A stretch of DNA of 26,210 bases, taken from NCBI GenBank assembly GCA_964452285.1, contig CAYVKW010000014.1, positions 1 to 26,210 on the forward strand, written 5' to 3'. The notes under the pieces are model-generated. The model worked only from the letters and a program-made list of their open reading frames with translations. It did no database searches and was not told the DNA's origin. Every line of letters starts with the position of its first letter. Position 1 is the stretch's first letter. The position numbers and the translations under genes were made by a program. This DNA comes from JAUNST01 sp964452285. GTDB taxonomy: Bacteria; Patescibacteriota; Microgenomatia; UBA1400; PJMF01. Below are positions 14,485-21,545 of this stretch, one piece after another.

Positions 14485-15711
14485 ATGACAAAAAATCGTT
14501 GGCGAGAAGATTTTCCAGCAGTTAAAGGTCATGAAGAAATAATTTTTTTTGATAATGCGGCGACCACTCAAAAAGTGGCGTCAGCCATTGATTGCATGAC
14601 GACATTGTGGCAGAACGGAGTGACGGCAGTTGGACGTTCGAGCGGGAAATTGGCGCGAGAGCAAAGTGAATTGCTCGAGCGCGCGCAAACAAAAGTGGCG
14701 CGTTTTTTTGGGGCTCAAACAGAAGAATTAATTATTGCAGCAAGCGCAACTCAAGCCTTGAATGTGGTAGTAGAAAATTTGACTAAATTAGTCGCTGAGG
14801 ATGAAAAAATTGTCTTAAGCGTGGCTAATCATCATAGTAATATTGCGCCGTGGATAAAATGGAAAAAGGCGGCGGTGACGTGGCTGGGATTGAATGAAGA
14901 CGGGAAAATTGATCAAAAGGCGCTGAAACAGTTATTAGGTAATGAAAAAGTGCGAGTAGTGAGTTTAACTTTGGTGAGTAATGTCTTAGGGGTGAAAGAA
15001 AATCTAACTCAAATTGAAGAAATGATAGAAAAAGCCAACCAAGAGAGAGAAAGAAAGATCTTTTTGGTGGTAGATGCAGCAGCGGCAATGATAGAAGAAA
15101 AAATTAATTGGCGCAAAATCAGAGCAGATGTGATGATAGTCTCTGGTCATAAAATGTATGGACCAGCGATAGCCGGTGTGTTAGTAAAACAAGATTTATT
15201 ATTAAGCGGTGATTTTGCGCCAGTATTTTACGGTGGAGGCATGCTTAAAAGTTTGAATTTGGCCAAAGAAATAGTTTTGGCGGCCAGTCAAGAGCAAAGA
15301 TGGCGTCCTGGGGTGAGTGACGTGGTTGGTTTAGTTGGTTGGGCGGCAGCTTGCGAATGGCTGGAGACAGACTGGCAGGAAAAAGAAATGTATTTGCGGC
15401 AACTGACAAAGAAATTAGTGTCTGGACTGAGCGAAATTAACGGCATTAAGTTGTTAGGCGCGCCAAATAAGGGGCATTTGGTAAGTTTTGTCTATTCACC
15501 TTTTGCCAGTGTGGACGTGATGGCTTATCTGACTAGCAAGAATATTTTGGCGCGCGAGGGTTTACATTGTTGTCAACCGCTGCATGAAACTTTGGGCTAT
15601 CAAAGTTCAATTCGTTTATCTCTGGCACATTACAATACTGAAGAAGAAGTAGAAAGAGTGCTGAAACTTTTGCGGCGGGTGCCTGATTTTTTGTGGCAAC
15701 CTATGGTATAA
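14485..15711 (+). CDS. sufS: Cysteine desulfurase, SufS/CsdA type (group II)
   Basis: 408 residues. A PLP enzyme that removes sulfur from cysteine as a protein persulfide. Visible landmarks: IFFDNAATTQKVASAIDCMT at the N-terminus, GRSSGKLAREQSE, ASATQALNVVVENL, SVANHHSNIAPWIKWKKA (the HHSN..PW cofactor region), VVDAAAAMI (Asp to the pyridine nitrogen), SGHKMYGPAIAGVLV (Lys that holds PLP), FYGGGML, RWRPGVSDVVG (substitute for the usual GTP) and REGLHCCQPLHE with the catalytic Cys loop of SufS. LASAxQA-type His stacking residue is present in NHHSN. No SufU, SufE or SufB lies nearby, so the sulfur acceptor is unknown: Fe-S assembly or tRNA thiolation are both possible. It ends 10 bases after pheS-linked spacing rules and its stop overlaps the next promoter. 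Confidence 0.93.
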   Translation: MTKNRWREDFPAVKGHEEIIFFDNAATTQKVASAIDCMTTLWQNGVTAVGRSSGKLAREQSELLERAQTKVARFFGAQTEELIIAASATQALNVVVENLTKLVAEDEKIVLSVANHHSNIAPWIKWKKAAVTWLGLNEDGKIDQKALKQLLGNEKVRVVSLTLVSNVLGVKENLTQIEEMIEKANQERERKIFLVVDAAAAMIEEKINWRKIRADVMIVSGHKMYGPAIAGVLVKQDLLLSGDFAPVFYGGGMLKSLNLAKEIVLAASQEQRWRPGVSDVVGLVGWAAACEWLETDWQEKEMYLRQLTKKLVSGLSEINGIKLLGAPNKGHLVSFVYSPFASVDVMAYLTSKNILAREGLHCCQPLHETLGYQSSIRLSLAHYNTEEEVERVLKLLRRVPDFLWQPMV

Positions 15712-15712
15712 T
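15707..15712 (+). promoter_or_regulatory. Extended -10 of the MazG-GNAT gene
   Basis: TGG-TATAAT overlaps the TAA stop of the desulfurase gene. The ATG at 15723 is ten bases downstream and decides the start: the in-frame GTG at 15693 lies upstream of this promoter. Confidence 0.6.
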
Positions 15713-15722
15713 CGGGAGCAAG

Positions 15723-16877
15723 ATGCTACAACCAGAGCGTTATCAGTCGCCAGAAGTAGAAAGCTTGATAGATTTTCAGAGGATTGAGAGAGAATTTGCG
15801 GTGAATTCTGGCTTTGATTTGCAAAAAGAGGGTTTATTAGCAGCTTTTCAAGAAGAATTGTTCGAATTGCGTACGGAAATAGAGATGGAGAAAATTAATT
15901 CTTTGGCTCTAGCGTCAGAAATTGCTGATAATTTGATTTATATTCTGTCTCTGGCTAGTTATAGTGAGATAGATATAGAGAATACTCTGATTGAAGAAGA
16001 GGGACTAAATAAAGATGAATTTAGTTTTTCAGATTATGCCAAGAATACGACAGAAAGCGACCGAAGTTGCCTGACGAGCGGAGAAGAAGTTCTTTCGTGC
16101 ATGAGTAATAAGGTGGTAAACAAGATTCTTTTGAAGAAGAAATTGGTGCAATATTTGCACGATTTGACGGTCTTGGCAAATGAAAATAATTTGTCGGTGA
16201 CCAAAATTATGGCTCGAAAAATGAATCGAAATTTCTATAAATATGCTTCTTTGCGGGGGAAAATGGAGAACGGTCTAGATGTGAAAGAGGCGCGAGTGGA
16301 AGTGAAGAAGGAATGGGCAAAAGAAGCGGAAGATGAGAAGTTTTTGCGCGATTTCTTCCTCGATTATGCGCGAGCAGAGGATTATGAAGAAATCGCGCAA
16401 ATGGTGCACAAAAACTTTGATGAAGCAAAAAATTATCAGGATTTGTCGCCGGAACAGAAAGCTTTGTATAAAAAAGCCAATGGCTATGAAGGAGTGAAAA
16501 GTACTTGTGAGAATGCAAGCAATTTTGCTGCTTTAGTGATGAGAAGTAATGACGCGGAAAAGAAAGTCATTGGTTATGTGGTGTTGCGGCCGAAAGAAGA
16601 AGAAAAAGAACCGACGGTGCAAATTAGACGTTTTCATGTGCATTTGGATCAAGCGCAAAAAGGCGTCGGTTCGGCTTTGTTGAGAGAAGTAGAGGAATTG
16701 GCAAAAGAAGGTAAATTTTCATTTTTAGCAGTGAATGCGAGCGGAGATTCTTTTTCTTGGTTTAAAAAACATGGTTTTATTTTAATTGAAACAAAATTGA
16801 CAAGTGAAGGAGTATTTCAAGGAAACAACGGTGGTAGTCACCAGGCAACACATTACAAGATGATGAAAGGACTATGA
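15723..16877 (+). CDS. MazG-like pyrophosphohydrolase fused to a GNAT acetyltransferase domain
   Basis: 384 residues from the ATG at 15723. The N-terminal part shows the MazG-type metal motif: EELFELRTEIE, then LASEIADNLIYILSLASYSE (ExxE ... ExxD spacing), and later a MazG-like closing segment MARKMNRNFYKYASLRGKME with a basic KY..R stretch (about residues 160-185). About 60 residues between these look like an insertion (FSFSDYAKNTTESDRSC...). From about residue 215 begins a GNAT fold: YARAEDYEEIAQMVHKNF, VIGYVVLRP, VQIRRFHVHLDQAQKGVGSA with acetyl-CoA loop KGVGSALLREVEEL, FLAVNASGDSFSWFKKHGF. MazG domains hydrolyse (d)NTPs; the GNAT substrate is unknown. The combination is unusual. Its TGA overlaps the ATG of the following DUF488 gene, so both are co-translated. 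Confidence 0.8.
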   Translation: MLQPERYQSPEVESLIDFQRIEREFAVNSGFDLQKEGLLAAFQEELFELRTEIEMEKINSLALASEIADNLIYILSLASYSEIDIENTLIEEEGLNKDEFSFSDYAKNTTESDRSCLTSGEEVLSCMSNKVVNKILLKKKLVQYLHDLTVLANENNLSVTKIMARKMNRNFYKYASLRGKMENGLDVKEARVEVKKEWAKEAEDEKFLRDFFLDYARAEDYEEIAQMVHKNFDEAKNYQDLSPEQKALYKKANGYEGVKSTCENASNFAALVMRSNDAEKKVIGYVVLRPKEEEKEPTVQIRRFHVHLDQAQKGVGSALLREVEELAKEGKFSFLAVNASGDSFSWFKKHGFILIETKLTSEGVFQGNNGGSHQATHYKMMKGL

Positions 16878-17227
16878 TGACATTACTGAGTAAATCAATA
16901 CATGCGCCGCGAGAACGAGAAGATGGCATCAGGATTTGCGTAATGCGGCGCATAAAAGATGATTTTGACTTTGATATGTGGTGGCCAGCTTTGGCGCCGT
17001 CAACTGAATTACTAAATGCTTATAATGCCGGTGAAGTGACGTGGGAAAAATACTTACCTAGATTTGAAGGAGAAGTTTTGAATAATAGCGAGAAAATGCC
17101 TTACTTTCAAGCTTTACGTTCATTGAGTCAAAATACGGTGGTGACTTTGCTTTGTCATGAAGAAGATGATGAGTTTTGTCATCGACGCTTATTGATAGAA
17201 AAAGTGCGAAGCTTGGGTGGAGAGTAG
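16874..17227 (+). CDS. DUF488 family protein
   Basis: 117 residues, cytoplasmic. It shows the DUF488 (YeaO-like) pattern: a DGIRICVMRRIKDDFDFDMW block in place of the usual DG.RILVDR.WPRG, then WWPALAPSTELLNAY, a Trp-Glu-x-Tyr helix (VTWEKYLPRFEGEVL), and the strand-loop VVTLLCHEEDDEFCHRRLL with the CHR end typical of the family. Biochemical function of the family is not settled. It overlaps the MazG-GNAT gene by four bases (ATGA) and therefore probably works with it or is co-regulated. The WPRG part is poorly conserved here, so activity could differ from better-known members. Confidence 0.8.
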   Translation: MMTLLSKSIHAPREREDGIRICVMRRIKDDFDFDMWWPALAPSTELLNAYNAGEVTWEKYLPRFEGEVLNNSEKMPYFQALRSLSQNTVVTLLCHEEDDEFCHRRLLIEKVRSLGGE

Positions 17228-17271
17228 CTTTTTGAGTTTGGTTAATATCCGATAGTATATTTTATATAAGT

Positions 17272-17285
17272 GTGATATAATAAGC
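17272..17285 (+). promoter_or_regulatory. Promoter core of the 17336 gene
   Basis: GTGATATAATAAGC, containing an extended -10 (TGA-TATAAT at 17276-17281). The same 14 bases form the promoter of the kinase-like gene on the other strand (18621-18608). The leader is about 48 nt and carries GGAGGAGGAAAAG before the ATG. Confidence 0.75.
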
Positions 17286-17335
17286 GCTGGTTCTATGTTC
17301 TTTACCAAAATGGAAAAAATGGAGGAGGAAAAGTA

Positions 17336-17689
17336 ATGAAATTTCTAGTGGAGGCTCTAGCTGAAAGGAAAAACAAGGTTATTCCAATCTTTGTGTCGCC
17401 GGTGCCCGATGAGGTGAAGGCAATCATGAAGAGAGATTACCAAAGAGTCGTAACATTGGCGCAGTTAATTGGTGAAATCGACGAAGCGCCGAGCCGCAAC
17501 GGCCGGTCGCTTTGGGATATGGAGACAGAAATCGTCACATGTGAAAATGTGACATTGGAAAAACTTCTTGTTTTAAAGCGCGAGCATCTGATCGGTGATT
17601 ACTTGTCAGTGTGGCAAGTAACAAACTACGATGGCGCGCTTTATATCGGCGAGACGCCTCTGAAGTTGTGGTTTCCGGAGAACTATTAA
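17336..17689 (+). CDS. Hypothetical protein
   Basis: 117 residues, soluble, not recognised. It begins MKFLVEALAERKNKVIPIFV, has a helical middle (VKAIMKRDYQRVVTLAQLIG) and a C-terminal half rich in Trp/Tyr with strands (LSVWQVTNYDGALYIGETPL, then KLWFPENY). No catalytic motif stands out. Start choice is strong: GGAGGAGG lies about nine bases before the ATG. Base and codon use are richer in G/C (GCGCCGAGCCGCAACGG) than the surrounding genes, and the message has a leader rather than being leaderless. It ends ahead of a classic terminator and faces the kinase-like gene, with which it shares promoter sequence; joint arrival by transfer is plausible but unproven. Confidence 0.8.
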   Translation: MKFLVEALAERKNKVIPIFVSPVPDEVKAIMKRDYQRVVTLAQLIGEIDEAPSRNGRSLWDMETEIVTCENVTLEKLLVLKREHLIGDYLSVWQVTNYDGALYIGETPLKLWFPENY

Positions 17690-17710
17690 AAAGACATTGA
17701 GAACCAATTT

Positions 17711-17738
17711 GGGGCAGAGTAAAATCTGTCCCTTTTTT
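17711..17738 (+). terminator. Rho-independent terminator of the 17336 gene
   Basis: GGGGCAGA - GTAAAA - TCTGTCCC, an eight-pair stem with one G-T pair, followed directly by TTTTTT. Confidence 0.9.
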
Positions 17739-17797
17739 ATGGCGATTTTTTAAGATATAAATTTGAATTGTGAACTGGAATAATAAAGAGGAAAAAG

Positions 17798-17826
17798 AAA
17801 GCCCCGCTTGACTAAGCGGGGCTTTT
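17798..17826. terminator. Terminator of the kinase-like gene, possibly bidirectional
   Basis: AAAGCCCCGCTT - GACT - AAGCGGGGCTTT, a 12-bp GC-rich stem. On the minus strand it runs into CTTTTTCC; on the plus strand into TTTT. The stop codon of the minus-strand gene (17814-17812) lies inside the hairpin. Confidence 0.9.
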
Positions 17827-18405
17827 AATGAGTTTACGATTGTGAAGGCAATCTAGAGCTTGCGCTCTGACTTTCTCCATGCTGTGGTTGGCATCGATTT
17901 CTACTAAACAGCCAAAGCTGCGATAGAAATCGAGCACATCCAACGTTTGTTCTTCATAGACACGGAGTCTATGAACAAAGGATTGTTGGTCATCGTCTAA
18001 CCGACCTTCGATGACCTGACGTTTGAGACGTCGATTTTCGAGGGTTTTGGATGAACAACAGAGTTGAAAAACGATGAAGCTTTCAAGCCCGGTGTAGAAC
18101 AAAACTTGTTCTATAAGGGCTTTTGCTTCGCTCAACATGCGGCCAGTGCCGGCGGCAACATAGCCGCCATTGATAAAAATGAGTTCCTCGAGATGAGGAA
18201 TGACGATTTTTGTAAAATCGCCGGTTTGGGCCAACTCGCCAGAGTTGACTCGCTTTAGTTTTTCCGCCCCGAGTCTGGCTTTAAGAAATGGCCCCGACTC
18301 AAAGAATGGCAGATCACATTCTTCAGCCAAAAATTTGGCTAAACATGACTTGCCCGAAAGGGGCGGTCCGTGAGTAATGATTACCAAAGGATTGTTGGTA
18401 GCCAT
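17812..18405 (-). CDS. Adenylate-kinase-like nucleotide kinase
   Basis: 197 residues from the ATG at 18405, chosen because GAGGGGAG lies about nine bases upstream; an in-frame start 23 codons earlier would fall in the structured leader. The P-loop is HGPPLSGKS (Gly13 to Ser20). The C-terminal half fits the adenylate kinase family: EGRLDDDQQSFVHRLRVYEE followed by QTLDVLDFYRSFGCLVEIDA, matching the GR.DD....RL..Y...T.PLI.YY pattern. However the usual DGFPR block is replaced by NGGYVAAGTGRMLSEAKAL, and the lid appears short or missing (QLCCSSKTLENRRLKRQ). It may therefore be a divergent nucleoside-monophosphate kinase or a regulator. Codon use is more GC-rich than its neighbours, as with the 17336 gene. 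Confidence 0.8.
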   Translation of the reverse strand: MATNNPLVIITHGPPLSGKSCLAKFLAEECDLPFFESGPFLKARLGAEKLKRVNSGELAQTGDFTKIVIPHLEELIFINGGYVAAGTGRMLSEAKALIEQVLFYTGLESFIVFQLCCSSKTLENRRLKRQVIEGRLDDDQQSFVHRLRVYEEQTLDVLDFYRSFGCLVEIDANHSMEKVRAQALDCLHNRKLIKSPA

Positions 18406-18605
18406 GGGAATATCTCCCCTCTCGTTAAATTTCTCGCGTAACACTGTAAACAGTTTAGGCGAGATTAAAAGCATGCTGATAATAAACTCATAACTTTGGT
18501 AAAAGTATGTTTTTAATCTCGCCTAATAAATCGTAAAATCATGTTAAAGAACTCATAATTGGCTATGGTTTTGCTGCAATAAAGCTAACCTAGACGATCA
18601 CAAGA
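18406..18605 (-). promoter_or_regulatory. Long structured 5' leader of the kinase-like gene
   Basis: From the predicted transcription start (about 18605) to the ATG is ~200 nt without a gene of normal size. It contains a perfect 16-base inverted repeat, an ACTGT-TT-ACAGT hairpin, and a short GCGAGA element (18437-18432) that can pair with the 3' arm of the long repeat instead. A mini-ORF ATG...TAA of nine codons (Met-Ile-Leu-Arg-Phe-Ile-Arg-Arg-Asp) runs into the first arm. Mutually exclusive pairings of this kind are typical of cis-regulatory leaders, but no known riboswitch class is recognised. Confidence 0.5.
18455..18526. repeat. Perfect 16-bp inverted repeat, 40-base spacer
   Basis: TTAGGCGAGATTAAAA (18455-18470) and TTTTAATCTCGCCTAA (18511-18526). 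Either an RNA stem in the leader of the kinase-like gene, or the ends of a tiny 72-bp inserted element. Confidence 0.85.
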
Positions 18606-18611
18606 AAGCTT

Positions 18612-18639
18612 ATTATATCACAAAAGTGTATTTTTGCAA
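18612..18639 (-). promoter_or_regulatory. Promoter of the kinase-like gene
   Basis: TTGCAA (18639-18634), 16-base spacer, extended -10 TGA-TATAAT (18617-18612). The core GTGATATAATAAGC is identical to that of the 17336 gene. Confidence 0.75.
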
Positions 18640-18648
18640 ATTTATAGG

Positions 18649-19263
18649 CTACTTATTGAGAAGCTGGAATTCTTTGAAGGCACCAGCGACAATCTGACAA
18701 ATAAGGGCAGATAGCTGCTCGCTATTGAGATTTTGGTTTTGACTAAACCATTGTTCGTAAGCAGACATCACGCCGGCGAGAATAAAATCAAGAAGAAAGT
18801 CGAGCTGAATTTGTGAAAACTTGATGAGATGAGAGTCACAAGTTTGTAAGTGCTGCTTGAGTTTAGTTTTAATTTTTTTGCTCAGACGGGCGTGCTCATT
18901 GTTTTTCATTAAAAGCTGATAAATGGCACCGTTATTTTGGATTTCTTGAGTGAGCTGATGAAAAAAAGGATAAGGATTGCTAAGGGTTTGTTCAAATTGT
19001 GCTTGATCAAGAAAGGAAATAACCATGTCAGCATAATCGTCCTCAATGCTACCTAAAACTTGGTAAATATCTTGATAGTGATTGTAAAAAGTTTTGCGAT
19101 CAATATCGGCAAGTTGGGCTAATTCGCTGATATTGATTTGATTAAGAGCTTTGCTTTGCATTAAATCTAAAAATGCCATTTTGATAGCATAATCAGTGCG
19201 GCGGACCCTTCTATCTGGCGTTTTTATTGGACTATTATTACCTATTTGTGTATTATTCATCAT
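18649..19263 (-). CDS. TetR/AcrR family transcriptional regulator
   Basis: 204 residues from the ATG at 19263 (MMNNTQIGNN). An earlier in-frame ATG (19368) would run through the operator and both promoters and is rejected. The N-terminal DNA-binding domain is RRTDYAIKMAFLDLMQSKAL then NQINISELAQLADIDRKTFY and NHYQDIYQVLGSIEDDYADM, a standard TetR helix-turn-helix in which ISELAQLADIDRKTFYNHY holds the recognition helix. The C-terminal part is helical, with hydrophobic LDFLLDFILAGVMSAYEQWF, and would bind ligand and dimerise. It is divergent from the MMPL exporter gene with a shared palindromic operator, so it should repress that operon and itself. The ligand is unknown. A similar regulator-exporter pairing is common in Firmicutes. 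Confidence 0.9.
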   Translation of the reverse strand: MMNNTQIGNNSPIKTPDRRVRRTDYAIKMAFLDLMQSKALNQINISELAQLADIDRKTFYNHYQDIYQVLGSIEDDYADMVISFLDQAQFEQTLSNPYPFFHQLTQEIQNNGAIYQLLMKNNEHARLSKKIKTKLKQHLQTCDSHLIKFSQIQLDFLLDFILAGVMSAYEQWFSQNQNLNSEQLSALICQIVAGAFKEFQLLNK

Positions 19264-19303
19264 TTGTGGTTTATTTGACCATTGCAGAATGGCGTTGTTT
19301 GCA

Positions 19304-19309
19304 TATAAT
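19304..19309 (+). promoter_or_regulatory. -10 of the MMPL operon
   Basis: TATAAT with TTGCAG (19282-19287) 16 bases upstream. The predicted start (about 19316) falls at the edge of the operator, and the leader to ATG 19356 is about 40 nt. Confidence 0.65.
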
Positions 19310-19315
19310 AGCGCA

Positions 19316-19321
19316 ATTATA
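19316..19321 (-). promoter_or_regulatory. -10 of the tetR gene
   Basis: TATAAT on the minus strand, overlapping the left arm of the operator and only seven bases from the divergent -10. The leader to ATG 19263 is about 45 nt. Confidence 0.6.
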
Positions 19322-19339
19322 CACCTCATTGGTGTAGAA
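19317..19339. promoter_or_regulatory. TetR operator palindrome
   Basis: TACACC-TCATT-GGTGTA (19320-19336) is a perfect six-base inverted repeat, extended to TTaTACACC / GGTGTAgAA with one mismatch. It overlaps the minus-strand -10 and the plus-strand start site, so one bound dimer could silence both directions. Confidence 0.8.
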
Positions 19340-19355
19340 ATCAACAAATGTAGAG

Positions 19356-21545
19356 ATGAAAGATACAACTTGGCTAGAAAAACTATCGGAATGGTTAATT
19401 GCTCATAATCAAATTATTGAGAGAGTGTTTGTGATTTTAGTGGTGATAGCAATTGCGCTTCAAGGACTAGTGGGGATTAATTATGATCTAACTAAATATT
19501 TGCCAGATACTGTTGCGTCCAAACAAGGAATAGAAGTGATGAAAAAAGAGTTTGGTTATCCGGGGACGGCAAGGATTATGCTCAAAGATGTTTCTTTATA
19601 TGAAGCTGAAGCGTATCGAGACCAAATTGCTCAAATTAATGGCGTAGATAGCGTGACGTTTTTAAGTAGCGGAAAATCTACCTACGCAGCAATGGACTTT
19701 TTGAATCAAGGCGATGGTATCAACGATGCGTATCATGACAAGCAAGCGTTAATGACTATTATTTTTGATTATGGGGACACTGACAAAAGAACTGCGACAG
19801 CTTTGACGGACATAAAAGAGTTATTAGGTGAAAAAGTGGCAATGACAGGACCGGCGGTAAACAATAAAACTCTAAATGAAAATGTGAGTGGCGAAATGCC
19901 CAAAATTATGATTTGCGCAGTGATAGTAATTTTATTGATTTTGCTTTTGACAACTAACTCTTGGCTGGAACCATTGCTGTTTATGCTGACTATGGGAGTG
20001 GCAATTATCTTAAATATGGGCAGCAATATTATTTTTGGTGAGATTTCTTTTTTGTCTTCTAGTGTGGCAGCGGTGTTGCAATTAGCAGTGGCAATGGATT
20101 ACTCAATCTTCTTATTGCATACTTTTACCAGAGAAAAGAGCAAGGGGCTATCGGCAAAAATGGCGATAAAAAAAGCCCTTATTATCGCTATTCCTTCGAT
20201 TTTGGCTAGTGCACTGACGACAATTATTGGTTTTTTAGCTTTGTCATTAATGCAATTTAAAATTGGAGCAGATATGGGTTTGGTGTTGGCAAAAAGTATT
20301 GTATGGAGTTTATTAACGGTGATATTTTTAATGCCGGCTCTGATTGTGCGCTGGCACAAATGGATTGAAAAAACTGCTCATAAATCATTTGTGCCAGCGC
20401 TGGATAAATTTGCGCAAGCAAATTTTCGAAGTCGGTTCGTTTTAGCTGGATTAGTGGCATTTTTACTTTTACCGGCATGGATAGCTCAAGGTATGAATAA
20501 TTTTATGTACGGGACGGCGACAATGGGTGCAAGCAAAGGCAGCCAGGCATATGCAGAAAAGATGGAGATAGAAGAAAGCTTTGGGAAAAGCAACACTTTA
20601 CTGATTATGATACCCAATCAAGGAGAAGTAAAGGAAAGACAATTAAGTCAAAATCTTAAAAACTTGGATCAAGTGAGAACGGTAACAACATTAGCTGAAG
20701 TTTTGCCTACTGGATTACCAATCGATTTTCTGCCTAATAACTTAACTGAGCAGCTGCAAACGGAAAATTATACTCGCGTTTTATTGGATTTGAAAGTAGA
20801 TGGTGAAACGGAAGAGACTTTCTCGACGGTGAAAAAAATAGAAGCCCTGACCAAAGAAATTTATGGTGAAAAAGATATCTATGTGATCGGCGAGACGCCA
20901 GCGACTGCTGACATCAAGACAACAATCACGACTGATTATAACGAAGTCAATCTGATTTCTTTACTAGGAGTAGGCTTAATTATTTTGTTAACTTTTAAAT
21001 CTTTATCGATGGCGGTGGCAGTAGTAATACCAATTGAGATAGCGGTGATTTTAAATACCGCTCTCCCCTATTTATATGGTGACTCCTTATCGTTTTTAGG
21101 TTATTTAATGGTGAGTAGCATGCAATTGGGTGCAACGGTTGATTATTCTATTTTATTAACAAATAATTATTTAGATCAGAGGAAAGCGGGTCTCGATAAA
21201 CAGACAGCAGCGATTGCGGCAATTAAGAAAAGTACTTTGTCAATTTTGACTTCTGGAACAGTGTTGACGGCAGTTGGTTACACGATTTACTTTGTTTCTT
21301 CAGTGACGACAATTGGCGATTTGGGACGGCTGATTGGTCGTGGAGCTTTTATTAGCATGATGATGGTATTGAGTTTATTACCGTTGTTGTTAACCTTGAT
21401 TGATAGTTTGATTTTGCGAGAACAAAAAATGAATCAAAAATGTAAACAAAAAATTTGTATTTGGTGGAAGAATTTATATTTTATAAATATTTTCAAGAAG
21501 AAAATTTTAACAAAACGAGAACAGAAAGTGAAAAATGAAAAATAA
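19356..21545 (+). CDS. MMPL/RND family exporter
   Basis: 729 residues. Two halves, each with one membrane helix, a large outside loop and five more helices, giving about 12 helices. The first loop (about 40-180) includes the RND-type porter segment (KYLPDTVASKQGIEVMKKEF). The proton-relay motif appears twice: AVAMDYSIFLLHTF (about residue 246) and GATVDYSILLTNNY (about residue 595), each with the Asp-Tyr-Ser pattern. After the first, TREKSKGLSAKMAIKKALII is the usual cytoplasmic loop. MMPL proteins export lipids, peptides or drugs. The C-terminal tail is basic and Lys-rich. It is the first gene of a TetR-controlled operon and overlaps the next gene by 11 bases, so the two products likely form one export complex. 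Confidence 0.94.
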   Translation: MKDTTWLEKLSEWLIAHNQIIERVFVILVVIAIALQGLVGINYDLTKYLPDTVASKQGIEVMKKEFGYPGTARIMLKDVSLYEAEAYRDQIAQINGVDSVTFLSSGKSTYAAMDFLNQGDGINDAYHDKQALMTIIFDYGDTDKRTATALTDIKELLGEKVAMTGPAVNNKTLNENVSGEMPKIMICAVIVILLILLLTTNSWLEPLLFMLTMGVAIILNMGSNIIFGEISFLSSSVAAVLQLAVAMDYSIFLLHTFTREKSKGLSAKMAIKKALIIAIPSILASALTTIIGFLALSLMQFKIGADMGLVLAKSIVWSLLTVIFLMPALIVRWHKWIEKTAHKSFVPALDKFAQANFRSRFVLAGLVAFLLLPAWIAQGMNNFMYGTATMGASKGSQAYAEKMEIEESFGKSNTLLIMIPNQGEVKERQLSQNLKNLDQVRTVTTLAEVLPTGLPIDFLPNNLTEQLQTENYTRVLLDLKVDGETEETFSTVKKIEALTKEIYGEKDIYVIGETPATADIKTTITTDYNEVNLISLLGVGLIILLTFKSLSMAVAVVIPIEIAVILNTALPYLYGDSLSFLGYLMVSSMQLGATVDYSILLTNNYLDQRKAGLDKQTAAIAAIKKSTLSILTSGTVLTAVGYTIYFVSSVTTIGDLGRLIGRGAFISMMMVLSLLPLLLTLIDSLILREQKMNQKCKQKICIWWKNLYFINIFKKKILTKREQKVKNEK

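Noticed and set aside
19264..19368. Longer TetR start at 19368
   Set aside because: It would place coding sequence across the operator, both -10 elements and the start of the exporter gene; the extra residues have no TetR similarity.
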